DNA of 64,000 nucleotides from CANKHA01 sp963731585 (GCA_963731585.1 CAVSWC010000007.1:62001-126000); one strand, 5' to 3'. Counted from the first letter of the stretch, positions 1 to 9,374 are shown. Notes: generated from the letters alone by a model not told the origin. Numbers and translations: made by a program.

Positions 1-2
1 TG

Positions 3-104
3 CATGTGTTCGAGACGGCCGGGCACATGGGCAACATCGAATGCGCCGATGAGTTCAACGAGCGCGTGCTCGCCTTTCTGGCCGAGCAAAAGGTGCCGGC
101 ATGA
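3..104 (+). CDS. alpha/beta hydrolase, C-terminal end (partial)
   Basis: The last 33 codons of a gene that starts before the window. The residues GHMGNIE followed by a helix ending in FNERVLAFL match the catalytic-histidine loop and final helix of alpha/beta-hydrolase-fold enzymes (enol-lactonase or C-C hydrolase type). The stop overlaps the next start as ATGA, so it is translationally coupled to the flavin reductase. The substrate cannot be told from this fragment. The downstream flavin reductase and gentisate dioxygenase make an aromatic-catabolic role reasonable, but that is inference. Confidence 0.6.
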   Translation, partial: HVFETAGHMGNIECADEFNERVLAFLAEQKVPA

Positions 105-601
105 GCGGCGGGGACATTCAGGAGAATTTCCGGCTCGCGATGCGGCGGGTCGCCAGCACGGTGGCGATCGTCTCCGCGCAAGATGGCGGGGAACGGCATG
201 GCACCACGGCCACTTCGGTCACCTCCATCAGCATGGACCCGCCGTCGCTGCTGGTCTGCTTCAATCAGAGCAGCCGCCTGCATTACTTCCTGCACAGGCA
301 GGACCGTTACTGCATCAACGTGCTGCACACGTCGAATCTCGCCGTTGCCAAGATTTTCAGCAGCCATGCGACGGGGCCGGAACGCTTTGCCATCGGCGAT
401 TGGCGCGCGAATGCCGAAGAGGTGCCTTATCTCGCCGATGCACAGGCTAATTTGTTCTGCGGCAAGGAGCAGGAAATCAACTACGGCTCGCATACCATCT
501 TTATCGGCCGGGTGTTGCAGGTATTGACGCGCGAGGACATCTCTCCGCTCGTGTACCGCAACGGCCGCTATGGACCCTCGCGCCACATACCGCAGCGGTG
601 A
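101..601 (+). CDS. flavin reductase-like FMN-binding protein (HpaC type)
   Basis: A 166-residue protein, the usual size for small flavin reductases that supply reduced FMN or FAD to a two-component monooxygenase. Residues 10-60 contain the typical first strand with STVAIVSA, the segment GTTATSVTSISMDPP and LLVCFNQSS. The end carries LVYRNGRYG, the family's usual C-terminal signature. It overlaps the upstream hydrolase by four bases (ATGA). No oxygenase partner lies in the window, so it may be upstream. Family assignment is firm; the partner is unknown. Confidence 0.85.
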   Translation: MSGGDIQENFRLAMRRVASTVAIVSAQDGGERHGTTATSVTSISMDPPSLLVCFNQSSRLHYFLHRQDRYCINVLHTSNLAVAKIFSSHATGPERFAIGDWRANAEEVPYLADAQANLFCGKEQEINYGSHTIFIGRVLQVLTREDISPLVYRNGRYGPSRHIPQR

Positions 602-655
602 AATAAGGAGATCAGGCGCGCGTTTCATCGCCGCGGCGCCCGCGCCGGCATGACC

Positions 656-826
656 TCACCGCCCGAAATAGAACAGCCAGAGCAGGGCGAAGATAACGAC
701 GATGGAGCCGAGCCCGATGATCAGCACGGTGCGCACGTTCTGTCCGGCGATGCCTTGCCGCGCCTCGTTGGTCGTTTTCACCGGCCGCGGCGGTTGGGGG
801 TCGGGGTTGGGATTACGGACATCCAT
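656..826 (-). CDS. small single-pass membrane protein, unknown function
   Basis: About 56 residues when started at the methionine at 826, which has GGAG about nine bases upstream. The longer frame starting at 874 lacks this. The N-terminal half is rich in proline and asparagine. The C-terminal half is one hydrophobic helix (VLIIGLGSIVVIFALLWLF) ending in FGR. I do not recognise a named family. It stands alone, opposite in strand to its neighbours. Confidence 0.55.
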   Translation of the reverse strand: MDVRNPNPDPQPPRPVKTTNEARQGIAGQNVRTVLIIGLGSIVVIFALLWLFYFGR

Positions 827-950
827 CGGCTGGCTCCGCTGCAATTGGACGCGATCGGTCGCAGTAGAATCCAACGCCGGGGCGATGCGATAGTTCCTGC
901 TTCAAGCTATTGGGGCGGAACTTTGCGCCTGCGGCGCCGGTTGAATCGAT

Positions 951-1304
951 ATGAAGGCATGGCACGCCACGCGGAAGTTCTGGCTGGAAATTGTCGCATT
1001 CTTGGCTGCGGCGGTCCTGGCATCCGTCATTGTGGCGCCGGCGCTGGGGCAGGGCTCGCCGCCATGCTCGCCAATGTTGCCGCCAGGATCGCCCGGCACG
1101 TTCAACACCGGGAGGGGCGAACCGCTCAATCCGGCGGCGCCGCCCGACAATCTCAGCCAGCGTCTGGCGCAATCGGACGGCGTGATCTGTCCGCCGCCCG
1201 GTATCGACCCGGAGATAAGATTGCCGACGCCGGATACCGGAAGAACGCCGGTCATCCCGCCGCCCGGCAGCCCAGGCGGCGACCCCAGCATCCGGCCGAA
1301 ATAG
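951..1304 (+). CDS. exported proline-rich protein, unknown function
   Basis: A 117-residue protein with an N-terminal signal or anchor (basic start, then IVAFLAAAVLASVIVA and a plausible cleavage site after ALG). The mature part is rich in Pro and Gly and has two cysteines. It has no enzyme motif that I recognise. Codon use is like its neighbours. It is convergent with the S10 peptidase and ends six bases from that gene's stop. Confidence 0.5.
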   Translation: MKAWHATRKFWLEIVAFLAAAVLASVIVAPALGQGSPPCSPMLPPGSPGTFNTGRGEPLNPAAPPDNLSQRLAQSDGVICPPPGIDPEIRLPTPDTGRTPVIPPPGSPGGDPSIRPK

Positions 1305-1309
1305 CTGGC

Positions 1310-2889
1310 TTATGAACCTTTGCCGGCGCTGAAGAAGGCCTTCATATCGGCGCTGAAACTTTTGCGCGGCTCGTCAGCGACATAGAACATGTGACCGCCG
1401 GAATAGAGCTTAAGCTGCACGCGCTCCGGTTGGGTGAACGGCGGCAGATGCTCAATGACATAGCGGCTCGCCATGTAAGGCGTCACCAGGTCCGTGTAGC
1501 CGTGCGCAATGACAAGCCGGAATGAGGGGTTGAAAGCCAAGAGCACGCGCAGATCATCGCTGGCGCTCGGCTCGCCGCGGCCGCCCTCCCGCCAGTTCCA
1601 GTTGCCGCTGGTTTCTCCCGAGAGCAGCACATAGGTCATGTCGGTATGGAAGCCCAGCCGCTCGCGCGCATAGCCGACGAATGCGCCCGAATAAGCGCGG
1701 GTGAATCCATCCAGCAGCGGATCGGGTCCACGGTCACCACGGCTATCGGGGAACGGATCGTCCATGCCGAAGGAGCCGTCGTAGCGGCTGACCGTCATGC
1801 CATTGGCGGAACGAAGACCCTTTAGGTAGTAATCGCGCAGGAAGCCACGCGATTTTGCCACATCCTCTTCGGGAATGCCCGTCATCCTCGCCAATTTAGC
1901 GTAGAAGACGCGTGCGGCTTCGCCCTGCGGTGGAGGGCCGGCGAGGGTGGTGAGATATTCGGTCATCGCGAAGCGCTCCGCCTGCGCCACGGCTTCCTGG
2001 CTCATCGCGTTGCTGCGTTCGAGCTCGGCGGCGGCAAGTGACGGCAGATGAGGGCGGCGCCAAGCGCAAATCGGTCGCCGCCGAACTGGAAAGCGCCTTC
2101 CAGCATCGGCGAGACCATGACGATCCCGGAGATTGCGACGCCTTGGTCCTGCTGCAGGGCGCGCGCAACCTTGGCGGCGCGGAAGCCGCCATAGCTTTCG
2201 CCCAAAAGATATTTTGGCGAGGCACTGCGTCCGTTCCTGGCGGTGTAAAGCGCGATGACCTTGGCAAAGAAATCGGCATCGCGCCGCACCCCGCGGAAAG
2301 CGTCATTGCCGTCCGGCTTGGCCGCACGCGACCACCCGCTGCCGACCGGGTCTATCATCACCACATCGGTGAACTCGAGCCAGGTCTGCGGGTTGGAGCG
2401 CAGCTGCGCTGTGGCTGCATCGTTGCGGTCGCCAAATCGCAAGATCTGCGGACCGACCAATCCGAGATGCAGGTAGGCGGAAGCGGCTCCCGGCCCGCCA
2501 TTGAAACCGAAGGTGAGCGGCCGCGGCGCATCATTGCCACCTTTAGCCACGTAAGCGGTGTAGAACACCGCGGCAGTTTGCTCGCCCGACTGGTCATACA
2601 GCGCGAGCGTTCCGGCCGTTGCTGTGTAAGCCAGCGTTTTGCCGTTTGCCAAATCGATGCTGTGCTCTGTGACGGAATCGCCGGGCAATAGCCGAAGCAC
2701 GCCAGAGAGCGCTTCGCGGCGCTGCTCGGTTTGCTGTGGTTGCTGCGGCTGCTGCTGTGGCTCCTCCTGCCGTTGCGGCGGATTGCTGCCGGTTCGTCCT
2801 TGCCGCTGCTGTGCCGACGCGGTGGCGGGGAGCGCCAGCGCCAGTGCGACGACCAACAGCTGCCCGGTGAAGCGTTTCATTCGTGGCAT
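1310..2889 (-). CDS. S10 family serine carboxypeptidase-like peptidase (one frameshift)
   Basis: Exported peptidase of about 525 residues. An N-terminal signal peptide (VVALALALPATASA) is followed by a Gln-rich linker. The S10 signatures are present: FNGGPGAAS near residue 130, the nucleophile in GESYGG near 230, the acid in GYTDLVTPY and the histidine in SGGHMFY near the C-terminus. The frame changes near 2040-2052. Upstream of the break the reading ends in an unrelated tail, while the next frame continues with LPSLAAAELERSNAMSQ, as expected of one gene. The 2889 start has GGAG nine bases upstream. All three catalytic residues survive, so I read it as one gene with a base error. The substrate is unknown. 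Confidence 0.85.
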
Positions 2890-2895
2890 ATTCGC

Positions 2896-3102
2896 TCACT
2901 CCAGTTCGACGTCGCCCTCAACATCAAACGTCAGGTTCAATCCCTCGACGCGGACCGTGGCCTTGGCCAATAGCGATTCGTTTCCCTTCAAGCGCCCGTC
3001 GGCGACCGCATCGCGCACCGCCATCTCGATCTCGCGCTGAGAGGTAATTCCGACCTTTTTGAGAAATTTACGCAGCGTGGCGTTGAGCGTTTCCTCATTC
3101 AT
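2896..3102 (-). CDS. DUF6494 family small protein
   Basis: A 68-residue acidic protein whose opening MNEETLNATLRKFLKKVG and following SQREIEMAV match the DUF6494 family. The methionine at 3102 was chosen over the one at 3111 because family members begin at this point. GAAGG lies close upstream. It sits seven bases upstream of the S10 peptidase on the same strand and may be co-transcribed with it. Function is unknown. Confidence 0.75.
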   Translation of the reverse strand: MNEETLNATLRKFLKKVGITSQREIEMAVRDAVADGRLKGNESLLAKATVRVEGLNLTFDVEGDVELE

Positions 3103-3383
3103 TACCTTCATCCTTCTCCTCGGCCAGCCAAAGGCTTCCTTGCCCCCGCCTTTGCGCGGAGCCTATGCTATTTTAGCCGGGGTGGCTCCCACCCATTACA
3201 GTCCAGATTGAGCGGTTTTGATTGCGGTTTGAGCCGGCCGCGTTACAGCAGACGGGCCTTGTATTCGGTTCCCGTCGATATTTACTTTGACCTTTCTGGC
3301 TGCGCCATCACGCGGAACTAACGGCGGCATCCACGGGTTAAGTCGTTGCGCGTCCATTTTATTTCGCTCTTAGAGAGGCAAGT

Positions 3384-4658
3384 ATGCCGCCTATTGCGCC
3401 TGTACGGGTTTTCGATCGTAGCTCCCCAATGAGGCCGATCGCGGCAAAATCGAAGGGGCTGTCCGACGATCTGCGCGACCGATGGTCGCGAGATTACCGC
3501 ACGGTCAGAACGGAAACCGAAAGACGCGCAGCGCCGCTTTCCCCGGAGGATCAACAGGTGCAGTCGATGCCGGACGCGAGTCCGACAAAATGGCATCGCG
3601 CGCATACCACCTGGTTCTTCGAGCAATTCCTGCTGCGGCAATACGCTCCGCATTACCAACGCTTCGATGACCGCTTCGGCTATTTATTCAACTCCTATTA
3701 CGTCGCGGTGGGGCCGCGTCATGCGCGCCCCGAGCGCGGGCTGGTGACGCGGCCGGGCGCCCATGAGGTCACTGCCTACCGCGCGCATGTCGATGCCGCC
3801 ATGGAGCAACTGCTCGCGGCCGGCGACGAGAACGAACTGCGGAAAATCGCCCCCGATCGTGGAGATCGGCCTGCACCACGAGCAGCAGCATCAGGAGTTG
3901 ATCCTCACCGACATCCTGCATGCCTTCGCGCAAAACCCGACGCATCCGGCCTATGACGGCAAATGGCAGATGCCGGGCAGCCAGCCCAACTCCACGGGTT
4001 TCGCCGACGTGGCAAGCGGCATCCACACGATCGGCCATGACGATGAAGGATTCTGCTTCGACAATGAAGGCCCGCAACACCGGGTGTTTCTGCAGCCGGC
4101 GCGCGTCGCGCGCAATCTCGTCAGCAACGCCGAATGGCTCGATTTCATGACGGCGGACGGCTACGCGACGTCCTGCATTGTGGCTGTCGGATGGATGGGA
4201 TACGGCGAAAGCCGCGGGTTGGGAGGCGCCGGGCTATTGGCAGAGAAGTCGACGGCGCGTGGTTCACGATGACACTCGGTGGTTTGCGTCCGGTCGACCC
4301 CGCCGCGCCGGTCTGCCACGTCAGTTACTATGAAGCGGACGCTTTCGCGCGCTGGCGGGGCTGCCGTCTGCCGAGCGAGGCAGAATGGGAAGTGACGGCG
4401 CGGGCGGGCGCGCTGGCCGATGCTTTCGGCTTGGTGTGGCAGTGGACGCAAAGCTCTTACGCAGCTTATCCCGGCTACCGGCCACTGGAAGGCGCGCTCG
4501 GTGAATACAACGGCAAGTTCATGGTCAATCAGATGGTCTTGCGCGGCAGCTCACTGGCGACGCCGGAAGGCCACGCACGCGTGAGCTATCGCAACTTCTT
4601 CCCGCCGTCGGCGCGTTGGCAATTCAGCGGATTGCGCCTGGCGGATGACGGCAATTGA
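3384..4658 (+). CDS. egtB: ergothioneine biosynthesis sulfoxide synthase EgtB (three frameshifts, internal gap)
   Basis: The non-heme iron enzyme joins trimethylhistidine (hercynine) to a thiol donor with O2. The N-terminal DinB-like half shows the iron ligands in HRAHTTWFFE and HHEQQHQEL. The C-terminal FGE/sulfatase-modifying half shows LPSEAEWEV, GEYNGKFM and YRNFFPP. The frame changes near 3850-3857 (run of five C), 4168-4176 and 4246-4252, each acting as one extra base, so the three together restore frame. Roughly 20-25 residues normally found between EAEWEV and the VWQWT segment are missing in frame near 4400-4430. egtD follows 36 bases later. Family assignment is firm; whether the product works is doubtful as read. 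Confidence 0.85.
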
Positions 4659-4694
4659 AGCCGTACCCGAAATCATAAACAAGATTGGTGCTCC

Positions 4695-5660
4695 ATGGTA
4701 GCGTTAAAAAAGTCAGTGCAGAAATTCGAACAGCCGCATCCCGCCTCGCCGTTCGCAGCGGACGTGCTGACGGGTCTAAAGTCGACGCCGAAGCGGATTC
4801 CTCCGAAATACTTTTACGATACGGCCGGCTGCGCGCTGTTTGAGCGGATCACCGACCTGCCGGAATATTATCTGACACGCAGCGAGCTGCGCATCCTGGA
4901 GGACAACGCGGCGGCTATCGCCGATTATATTCCGTCGGGCTCGGCGCTGGTGGAATTTGGCAGCGGTTCGAGCCGCAAGACACGCATCCTGCTCGCGGCA
5001 GCCCCGCAGCTTGCGGCCTATGTGCCGGTGGATATCTGCGGGGAGATGCTGGAGGGCGAAGCCGCCGAGCTGCGCAAGGAATTTCCCAAGCTCAATGTCT
5101 CGCCCGTGACGGCGGATTTTGCCCAGCCGTTCGATCTGCCGGCCTCGGTACCCGCCACGCGAGTCGGATTTTTTCCCGGCTCGACCATCGGCAATTTCGA
5201 GCCGCACGAGGCTACCGCTTTCCTGCGACACGCGGCGCGCATTCTTGGCAGCGGCGCCATTCTGCTTGTCGGCACCGATCTGCAGAAAGACAACCGCATC
5301 CTTAACGCCGCCTACAACGACGCCGCCGGGATCACCCGGGCCTTCAATCTCAATATCCTCGTGCGCATCAACCGCGAACTCGATGGAAAATTCGACCTCG
5401 ATAGCTTCGAGCATCACGCCTTTTATAATCGCGAGCGCCACCGCATCGAAATGCACCTCGCCAGCAGCAAGCGGCAAAAGGTGCGGGTGGCGGGCGAAAC
5501 CGTCGAGTTCCGCGCCGGCGAGACCATCCATACGGAAAGCAGCTACAAATATTCCGTCGATTCATTCAGCGCGCTGGCGCGCGGCTCCGGGTGGACTCCG
5601 GTGACCTCGTGGCGCGACCCGGACCACTATTTTTGCGTCCACGCTCTGGCCTTGCGCTAA
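4695..5660 (+). CDS. egtD: L-histidine N-alpha-methyltransferase EgtD
   Basis: A 321-residue SAM-dependent enzyme that trimethylates histidine to hercynine, the first step of ergothioneine synthesis. Recognisable segments are PPKYFYDTAGCALFE near the start, LVEFGSGSSRKTR (SAM-binding loop), FFPGSTIGNF and the C-terminal SYKYS. It is intact and full length for the family. It lies 36 bases after egtB in the same direction, giving a two-gene egtBD operon. Ergothioneine is a cytosolic thiol antioxidant. No egtA or egtC is in the window; alphaproteobacterial EgtB types often do without them. Confidence 0.93.
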   Translation: MVALKKSVQKFEQPHPASPFAADVLTGLKSTPKRIPPKYFYDTAGCALFERITDLPEYYLTRSELRILEDNAAAIADYIPSGSALVEFGSGSSRKTRILLAAAPQLAAYVPVDICGEMLEGEAAELRKEFPKLNVSPVTADFAQPFDLPASVPATRVGFFPGSTIGNFEPHEATAFLRHAARILGSGAILLVGTDLQKDNRILNAAYNDAAGITRAFNLNILVRINRELDGKFDLDSFEHHAFYNRERHRIEMHLASSKRQKVRVAGETVEFRAGETIHTESSYKYSVDSFSALARGSGWTPVTSWRDPDHYFCVHALALR

Positions 5661-5742
5661 GGACGCATCGGCGCACCTAAACCTTTAGACGAGTAGTCAG
5701 GGCCTTGGATGCCCTGAAGGGTTCGCTATAGTCGCGCGCAAT

Positions 5743-5762
5743 ATGACGGCCTTAGCCGTCAT
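5743..5762. promoter_or_regulatory. perfect hairpin upstream of the FAA hydrolase
   Basis: ATGACGGC, a CTTA loop, then GCCGTCAT form an 8-bp perfect inverted repeat ending 24 bases before the FAA hydrolase start. It has no T-run after it, so a terminator for egtD is unlikely. An operator or leader hairpin fits better. Confidence 0.4.
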
Positions 5763-5786
5763 CGGTCGATCCAGAGCGGGGACAGC

Positions 5787-6672
5787 ATGAAAATCGTTGG
5801 CTTCAAGGGACAGGACGGGCGGCGGCTGGGCGTCGTCGAGGGCGACCAGCTCATCGACTTGCAGGCAGCAGATCCGAGCGCGCCGAAGGACCTCGGCATC
5901 TGGCTGCGTCAGAGCAACGGCGAGCTATCCGCTATCGCCGATCTTGCCAAACGGGCCCCCGCTTCGACGCGCGTGCCGCTCGATGGCCATCACCTATTCA
6001 TTGCCGGTAGCTTCTCCCGGGAAGATCGTTTGCCTGGGGCTTAACTATCTCGAGCACATCAAGGAAGGCTTCCAGAAAGACAACATTCCCAAATTTCCCA
6101 CAATTTTCATACGCTGCACGACGTCGCTGGTCGCGCATGATCAGCCGATCCTGCGCCCATCCATGACCGACACCCTGGACTACGAAGCCGAGCTGGTGGT
6201 GATCATCGGCAAGCGCGCCAAGCATCTGACGATGGCCAACGCACTCTCATGCATCGCCGGCTATTCCTGCTTCAACGACGGCTCGGTGCGCGAATTTCAA
6301 CGCCGCACCAGCCAGTGGGACATGGGCAAGAATTTCGACGCTACCGGCGGTTTCGGACCGTGGATGATCTCGGCGGATGAAGTCCCGCCGGGCGGCAAGG
6401 GCCTGAAGATCGAGAGCCGGCTTAATGGCAAGGTCATGCAATCCGACAACACCGACAACATGATGTTCCCGGTGGCGGAGACGCTTGTCGACTTAAGCCA
6501 GGCCATGACGCTGGAGCCCGGCGACGTCATCGTCACCGGCACGCCTTCGGGCGTGGGCTTCGCGCGCAAGCCCCCGGTCTGGATGAACGAAGGCGACGTC
6601 TGCGAGATCGAGATAGAAGGCGTGGGCCTGCTTCGTAATCCGATCAAGCAAACAAGGCCGGCCGCGCAGTAG
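5787..6672 (+). CDS. fumarylacetoacetate hydrolase family protein (one frameshift)
   Basis: An FAA-fold hydrolase of about 294 residues that cleaves C-C bonds of acylpyruvates. The N-terminal frame (5787-6000) reads MKIVGFKGQDGRRLGVVEG. The catalytic domain continues in another frame with PGKIVCLGLNY, YEAELVVIIGK (metal-binding acidic residues), NDGSVREFQ and TGTPSGVGFARKPP. The break lies near 5994-6006 and behaves as one extra base. Next to a gentisate 1,2-dioxygenase, a fumarylpyruvate hydrolase role is plausible, but FAA proteins are diverse. An 8-bp hairpin lies just upstream. Confidence 0.85.
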
Positions 6673-6689
6673 CGGAAATCGGGGGTGGA

Positions 6690-7265
6690 ATGGCCGAAAA
6701 GTTGAACGTCCTGAGCATCTGCGGGAGCCTGCGGAAGGGCTCGTTCAATGCAATCGTGGAGCGGGCGCTGCCTGCGCTCGCGCCGGAGCAAATGAGCATC
6801 ACGCCGGCGCCGCCTTACGGCGGGTTTCCGATCTACAATTTCGACATCCAGCACGAGCAGGGCATTCCCGCCGACGTCACCACGCTGGGCAAGGCGATCC
6901 TCGCCGCCGACGGCGTGGTGATCGTCAGTGCGGAATATAACTTCTCGATTCCCGGCGGCTTGAAGAATGCGATCGATTGGCTGTCGCGGATGAAAGAGCC
7001 GTCGCCGTTCGCCAACAAGCCTTTTGCGATTCAGTCCGCGACCAGCGGGTCGGTCGGCGGCGCGCGTATGCAATATCACCTGCGCCAGGTGCTTGATGGA
7101 CTCGATGCTTTCATCCTCAACAGCCCGGAGATCTTCATCGGCAATGCGAAATCGAAGGTGGACGAGGCAAAGCACGAGCTGACGGACGAGACCACCCGCG
7201 ATTTCATCCGCAAGCAGCTTGCTGCCTTTGCCGTCTTCATCGAGCGGGTTCGCCCGAAGGGCTGA
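6690..7265 (+). CDS. NADPH-dependent FMN reductase (quinone/chromate reductase type)
   Basis: A 191-residue flavodoxin-fold protein. The FMN phosphate loop GSLRKGSFN is near residue 11 and the flavin ring-binding segment AEYNFSIPGGLKNAIDW near residue 80, both diagnostic of the ChrR/ArsH-like FMN-reductase group. It is intact. It lies 17 bases after the FAA hydrolase and 49 bases before the gentisate dioxygenase, consistent with one operon. It may reduce quinones formed during aromatic breakdown; that role is inferred. Confidence 0.88.
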   Translation: MAEKLNVLSICGSLRKGSFNAIVERALPALAPEQMSITPAPPYGGFPIYNFDIQHEQGIPADVTTLGKAILAADGVVIVSAEYNFSIPGGLKNAIDWLSRMKEPSPFANKPFAIQSATSGSVGGARMQYHLRQVLDGLDAFILNSPEIFIGNAKSKVDEAKHELTDETTRDFIRKQLAAFAVFIERVRPKG

Positions 7266-7314
7266 CTGCGCTATAATGCCGCCGGAGCGGCGCGACGACT
7301 TAAGGAGCGACAGC

Positions 7315-8400
7315 ATGCCGATCTCCAGCGCGGAAAATGCCGCAGGCGCAGGCGGTGTGTCGCGCTCTGCGGAAGAAATTCGGGCGTTGCGCGGCGCCTA
7401 TTATGAGCGCATCGGCCGCAAGCATATGGCGCCGCTGTGGGAAGTGCTGCGCGAACTGGTGCCGAACGAGCCGGCGACGCCGTTTCTTCCGGCGCTTTGG
7501 CGATTTGACGATTTCAAGCCGATGGTGTTTGAGGGCGGTGAGCTGATCACCGCCAAGGAAGCCGAGCGCCGCGTGCTGGTGCTGGAAAATCCCGGCATGC
7601 GCGGAAAATCCGCCATCACGCCATCACTCTATGCCGGCATCCAGCTCGTGCTGCCGGGTGAAATTGCACCGCCGCATCGACATACCGCGAGCGCCATCCG
7701 CTTTATCCTGGAAGGCGAGGGCGCCTACACGCAAGTCGACGGCGAGAAGACGCAGATGCGTCCGGGCGATTTCGTCATCACGCCGGGCTGGAGCGCGCAC
7801 GACCACGGCAACGACACCAAGCAGCCGATGATGTGGCTCGACGTGCTCGACCTGCCGATGGTGAATTTTTATGCCACCGCGTTCTTCGAGGATTTGGGCG
7901 AGGAGCCGCAGAACACGCGGCGCGAGCATGGCGATTCGATCGAGCGCTTCGGATCGGGCGTCTTTCCCGACGGCAGCGACACCTCGCTCAGGCGCAGTCC
8001 GATCGTCAATTATCCCTATGCGCGCATGAAGCCGATTTTGCAGCGCCTGCAGCGCTCGGGCGATATCGACCCGCGGCATGGCGCGCGCATCCGCTATGCC
8101 AATCCGTTCAACGGCGGTTGGGTGACGCCGACCATGGGCGCGCATCTGGCGCTGCTGCCGCAAGGATTCAAAGGCGAGCCTTACAGGGCGACCGACAGCA
8201 CCATCTTCGCCTGCGCAGAAGGGCAGGGGCGCACCCGGGTCGGCGATACGGTGCTGGAATGGACGCGCAACGATGTCTTTGTTGTTCCGTCATGGAAAAG
8301 CTATAGCCATGAGGCTGACGGCGAAGCGGTCTTGTTCTCGATCTCAGACCGGCCGGCGCAGGAAGCGCTCGGCATGTTTCGGGAAGAAAGCGCACATTGA
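7315..8400 (+). CDS. gentisate 1,2-dioxygenase
   Basis: A bicupin ring-cleavage enzyme of 361 residues, the family's usual length. Gentisate is opened to maleylpyruvate with Fe(II) and O2. The first cupin shows PPHRHTASAIRFILEGEG and the later HDHGN, giving the histidine metal ligands. The second cupin shows the paired half near SYSHEADGEAVLF. The start at 7315 follows AAGGAGCGACAGC, a good ribosome site; upstream in-frame starts overlap the previous gene. The stop overlaps the next start (TGATG). Salicylate or 1-hydroxy-2-naphthoate dioxygenases are close relatives, so substrate is uncertain. Confidence 0.87.
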   Translation: MPISSAENAAGAGGVSRSAEEIRALRGAYYERIGRKHMAPLWEVLRELVPNEPATPFLPALWRFDDFKPMVFEGGELITAKEAERRVLVLENPGMRGKSAITPSLYAGIQLVLPGEIAPPHRHTASAIRFILEGEGAYTQVDGEKTQMRPGDFVITPGWSAHDHGNDTKQPMMWLDVLDLPMVNFYATAFFEDLGEEPQNTRREHGDSIERFGSGVFPDGSDTSLRRSPIVNYPYARMKPILQRLQRSGDIDPRHGARIRYANPFNGGWVTPTMGAHLALLPQGFKGEPYRATDSTIFACAEGQGRTRVGDTVLEWTRNDVFVVPSWKSYSHEADGEAVLFSISDRPAQEALGMFREESAH

Positions 8401-8630
8401 TGGTTGAGAGAAAGCGACGATCCAGCGATCCGCGGACGGCCGCCGAAGCGGCTTTCAAGGAGGCCACCACCAAGCCGCTGGAGGCGCCTGCGCCGAAGCC
8501 CGCGGTGCCCAATGCCAAGGAACTGGTTTCCTTGCGGATCGACCGCGACGTCCTGGATTATTTTCAGGAAGACGGGCCGGGCTGGCAGGACAGGATCCAT
8601 GACGCCCTGAGAAAAGCGGCGGGCAAATAG
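8400..8630 (+). CDS. BrnA-like antitoxin (DUF4415), no adjacent toxin
   Basis: A 76-residue protein whose second half (ELVSLRIDRDVLDYFQEDGPGWQDRI followed by NDALRKAA-like residues) matches the BrnA/DUF4415 ribbon-helix-helix DNA-binding domain. It begins at the stop of the dioxygenase (TGATG), so translation is probably coupled. No BrnT-type toxin gene lies upstream or downstream; the next gene is unrelated. It may act as a stand-alone DNA-binding regulator of this operon. That is inference. Confidence 0.75.
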   Translation: MVERKRRSSDPRTAAEAAFKEATTKPLEAPAPKPAVPNAKELVSLRIDRDVLDYFQEDGPGWQDRIHDALRKAAGK

Positions 8631-8768
8631 GCGCTTCGCGATTACGCTCGAATTCTTGGGTGAGCGATTCACGCAATACTCAGTTTCGCAAGCCCTCGGC
8701 AGCATCCCGCGCCGCGGATCGGCGTTTCGGGCTTTGCGCCGGCGACGCGCGTTGCTAAGTTACGCGTC

Positions 8769-9347
8769 ATGTGGGGACGATCGGGGAAAGCAGGCGCTCC
8801 CTCGGCGCCGGAGGAGGATTCGTCTCCCCGGCTCAAAGCCGCGGTGCGCCAGGCGCGCATTGAGGTGGCCGAACGCACCAGCGTCGTCGTCGATCTGCGC
8901 GACGCGGAAGTCGCGCGGCTGCAAATCCTCAACGAGGCACTCGATCCGTTCTTTGCGGAGATTCCGTCGGAAATCGATCTGTTCGATCGCGGCATCAGCC
9001 AGGGCGACACGCCGCGGCTTTGGCTGGACGCAGTCGCGCATGTGGTGATGGGACGCGACAAGCGTATTTATCGTCTGGTGCAGGACACGAGCTATGGCCG
9101 CCGCGTGCTTGCGGAATCAGGCGACGTCGGGCCGATCGTTGCGGCCGTCACGCAATACGTCGCCCGCCGTCTGGTGGAGCGGGAGCGCTCGCTCGCGGCA
9201 CTGTCCCCGCAGCTCGGCAAGGAAACCTGGCGCGACATCGAGACCGAACGCCGCCACCGGCGCTGGAACGCCGTCAAGGCGTTCTTCATCGGCCTGATCG
9301 CCGGCATTGCGGCGCTCTTTGCGCTGGCCTGGATGCTGTCTTTGTAG
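8769..9347 (+). CDS. membrane-anchored protein, unknown function
   Basis: A 192-residue protein. Residues 20-165 are charged and mostly helical, with a motif-like stretch RLWLDAVAHVVMGRDKR and YGRRVLAES. The C-terminus is one membrane helix (FFIGLIAGIAALFALAWML). I do not recognise a named family. It looks real: codon use is like its neighbours and no longer competing frame exists. It is preceded by 138 bases in which I see no clear motif. Confidence 0.6.
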   Translation: MWGRSGKAGAPSAPEEDSSPRLKAAVRQARIEVAERTSVVVDLRDAEVARLQILNEALDPFFAEIPSEIDLFDRGISQGDTPRLWLDAVAHVVMGRDKRIYRLVQDTSYGRRVLAESGDVGPIVAAVTQYVARRLVERERSLAALSPQLGKETWRDIETERRHRRWNAVKAFFIGLIAGIAALFALAWMLSL

Positions 9348-9374
9348 TCTTAGCGCGCGATCAGCAAAAGCCTG

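Noticed and set aside
3384..4658. egtB as a genuine pseudogene
   Set aside because: The three breaks match the window-wide +1 pattern and egtD next to it is intact; error is more likely, though the internal gap remains unexplained.
4776..5531. 251-codon open frame on the minus strand
   Set aside because: Antisense to the intact egtD; composition is a mirror of that gene.
6297..7316. 339-codon open frame on the minus strand
   Set aside because: Antisense to the FAA hydrolase and FMN reductase, both with motifs.
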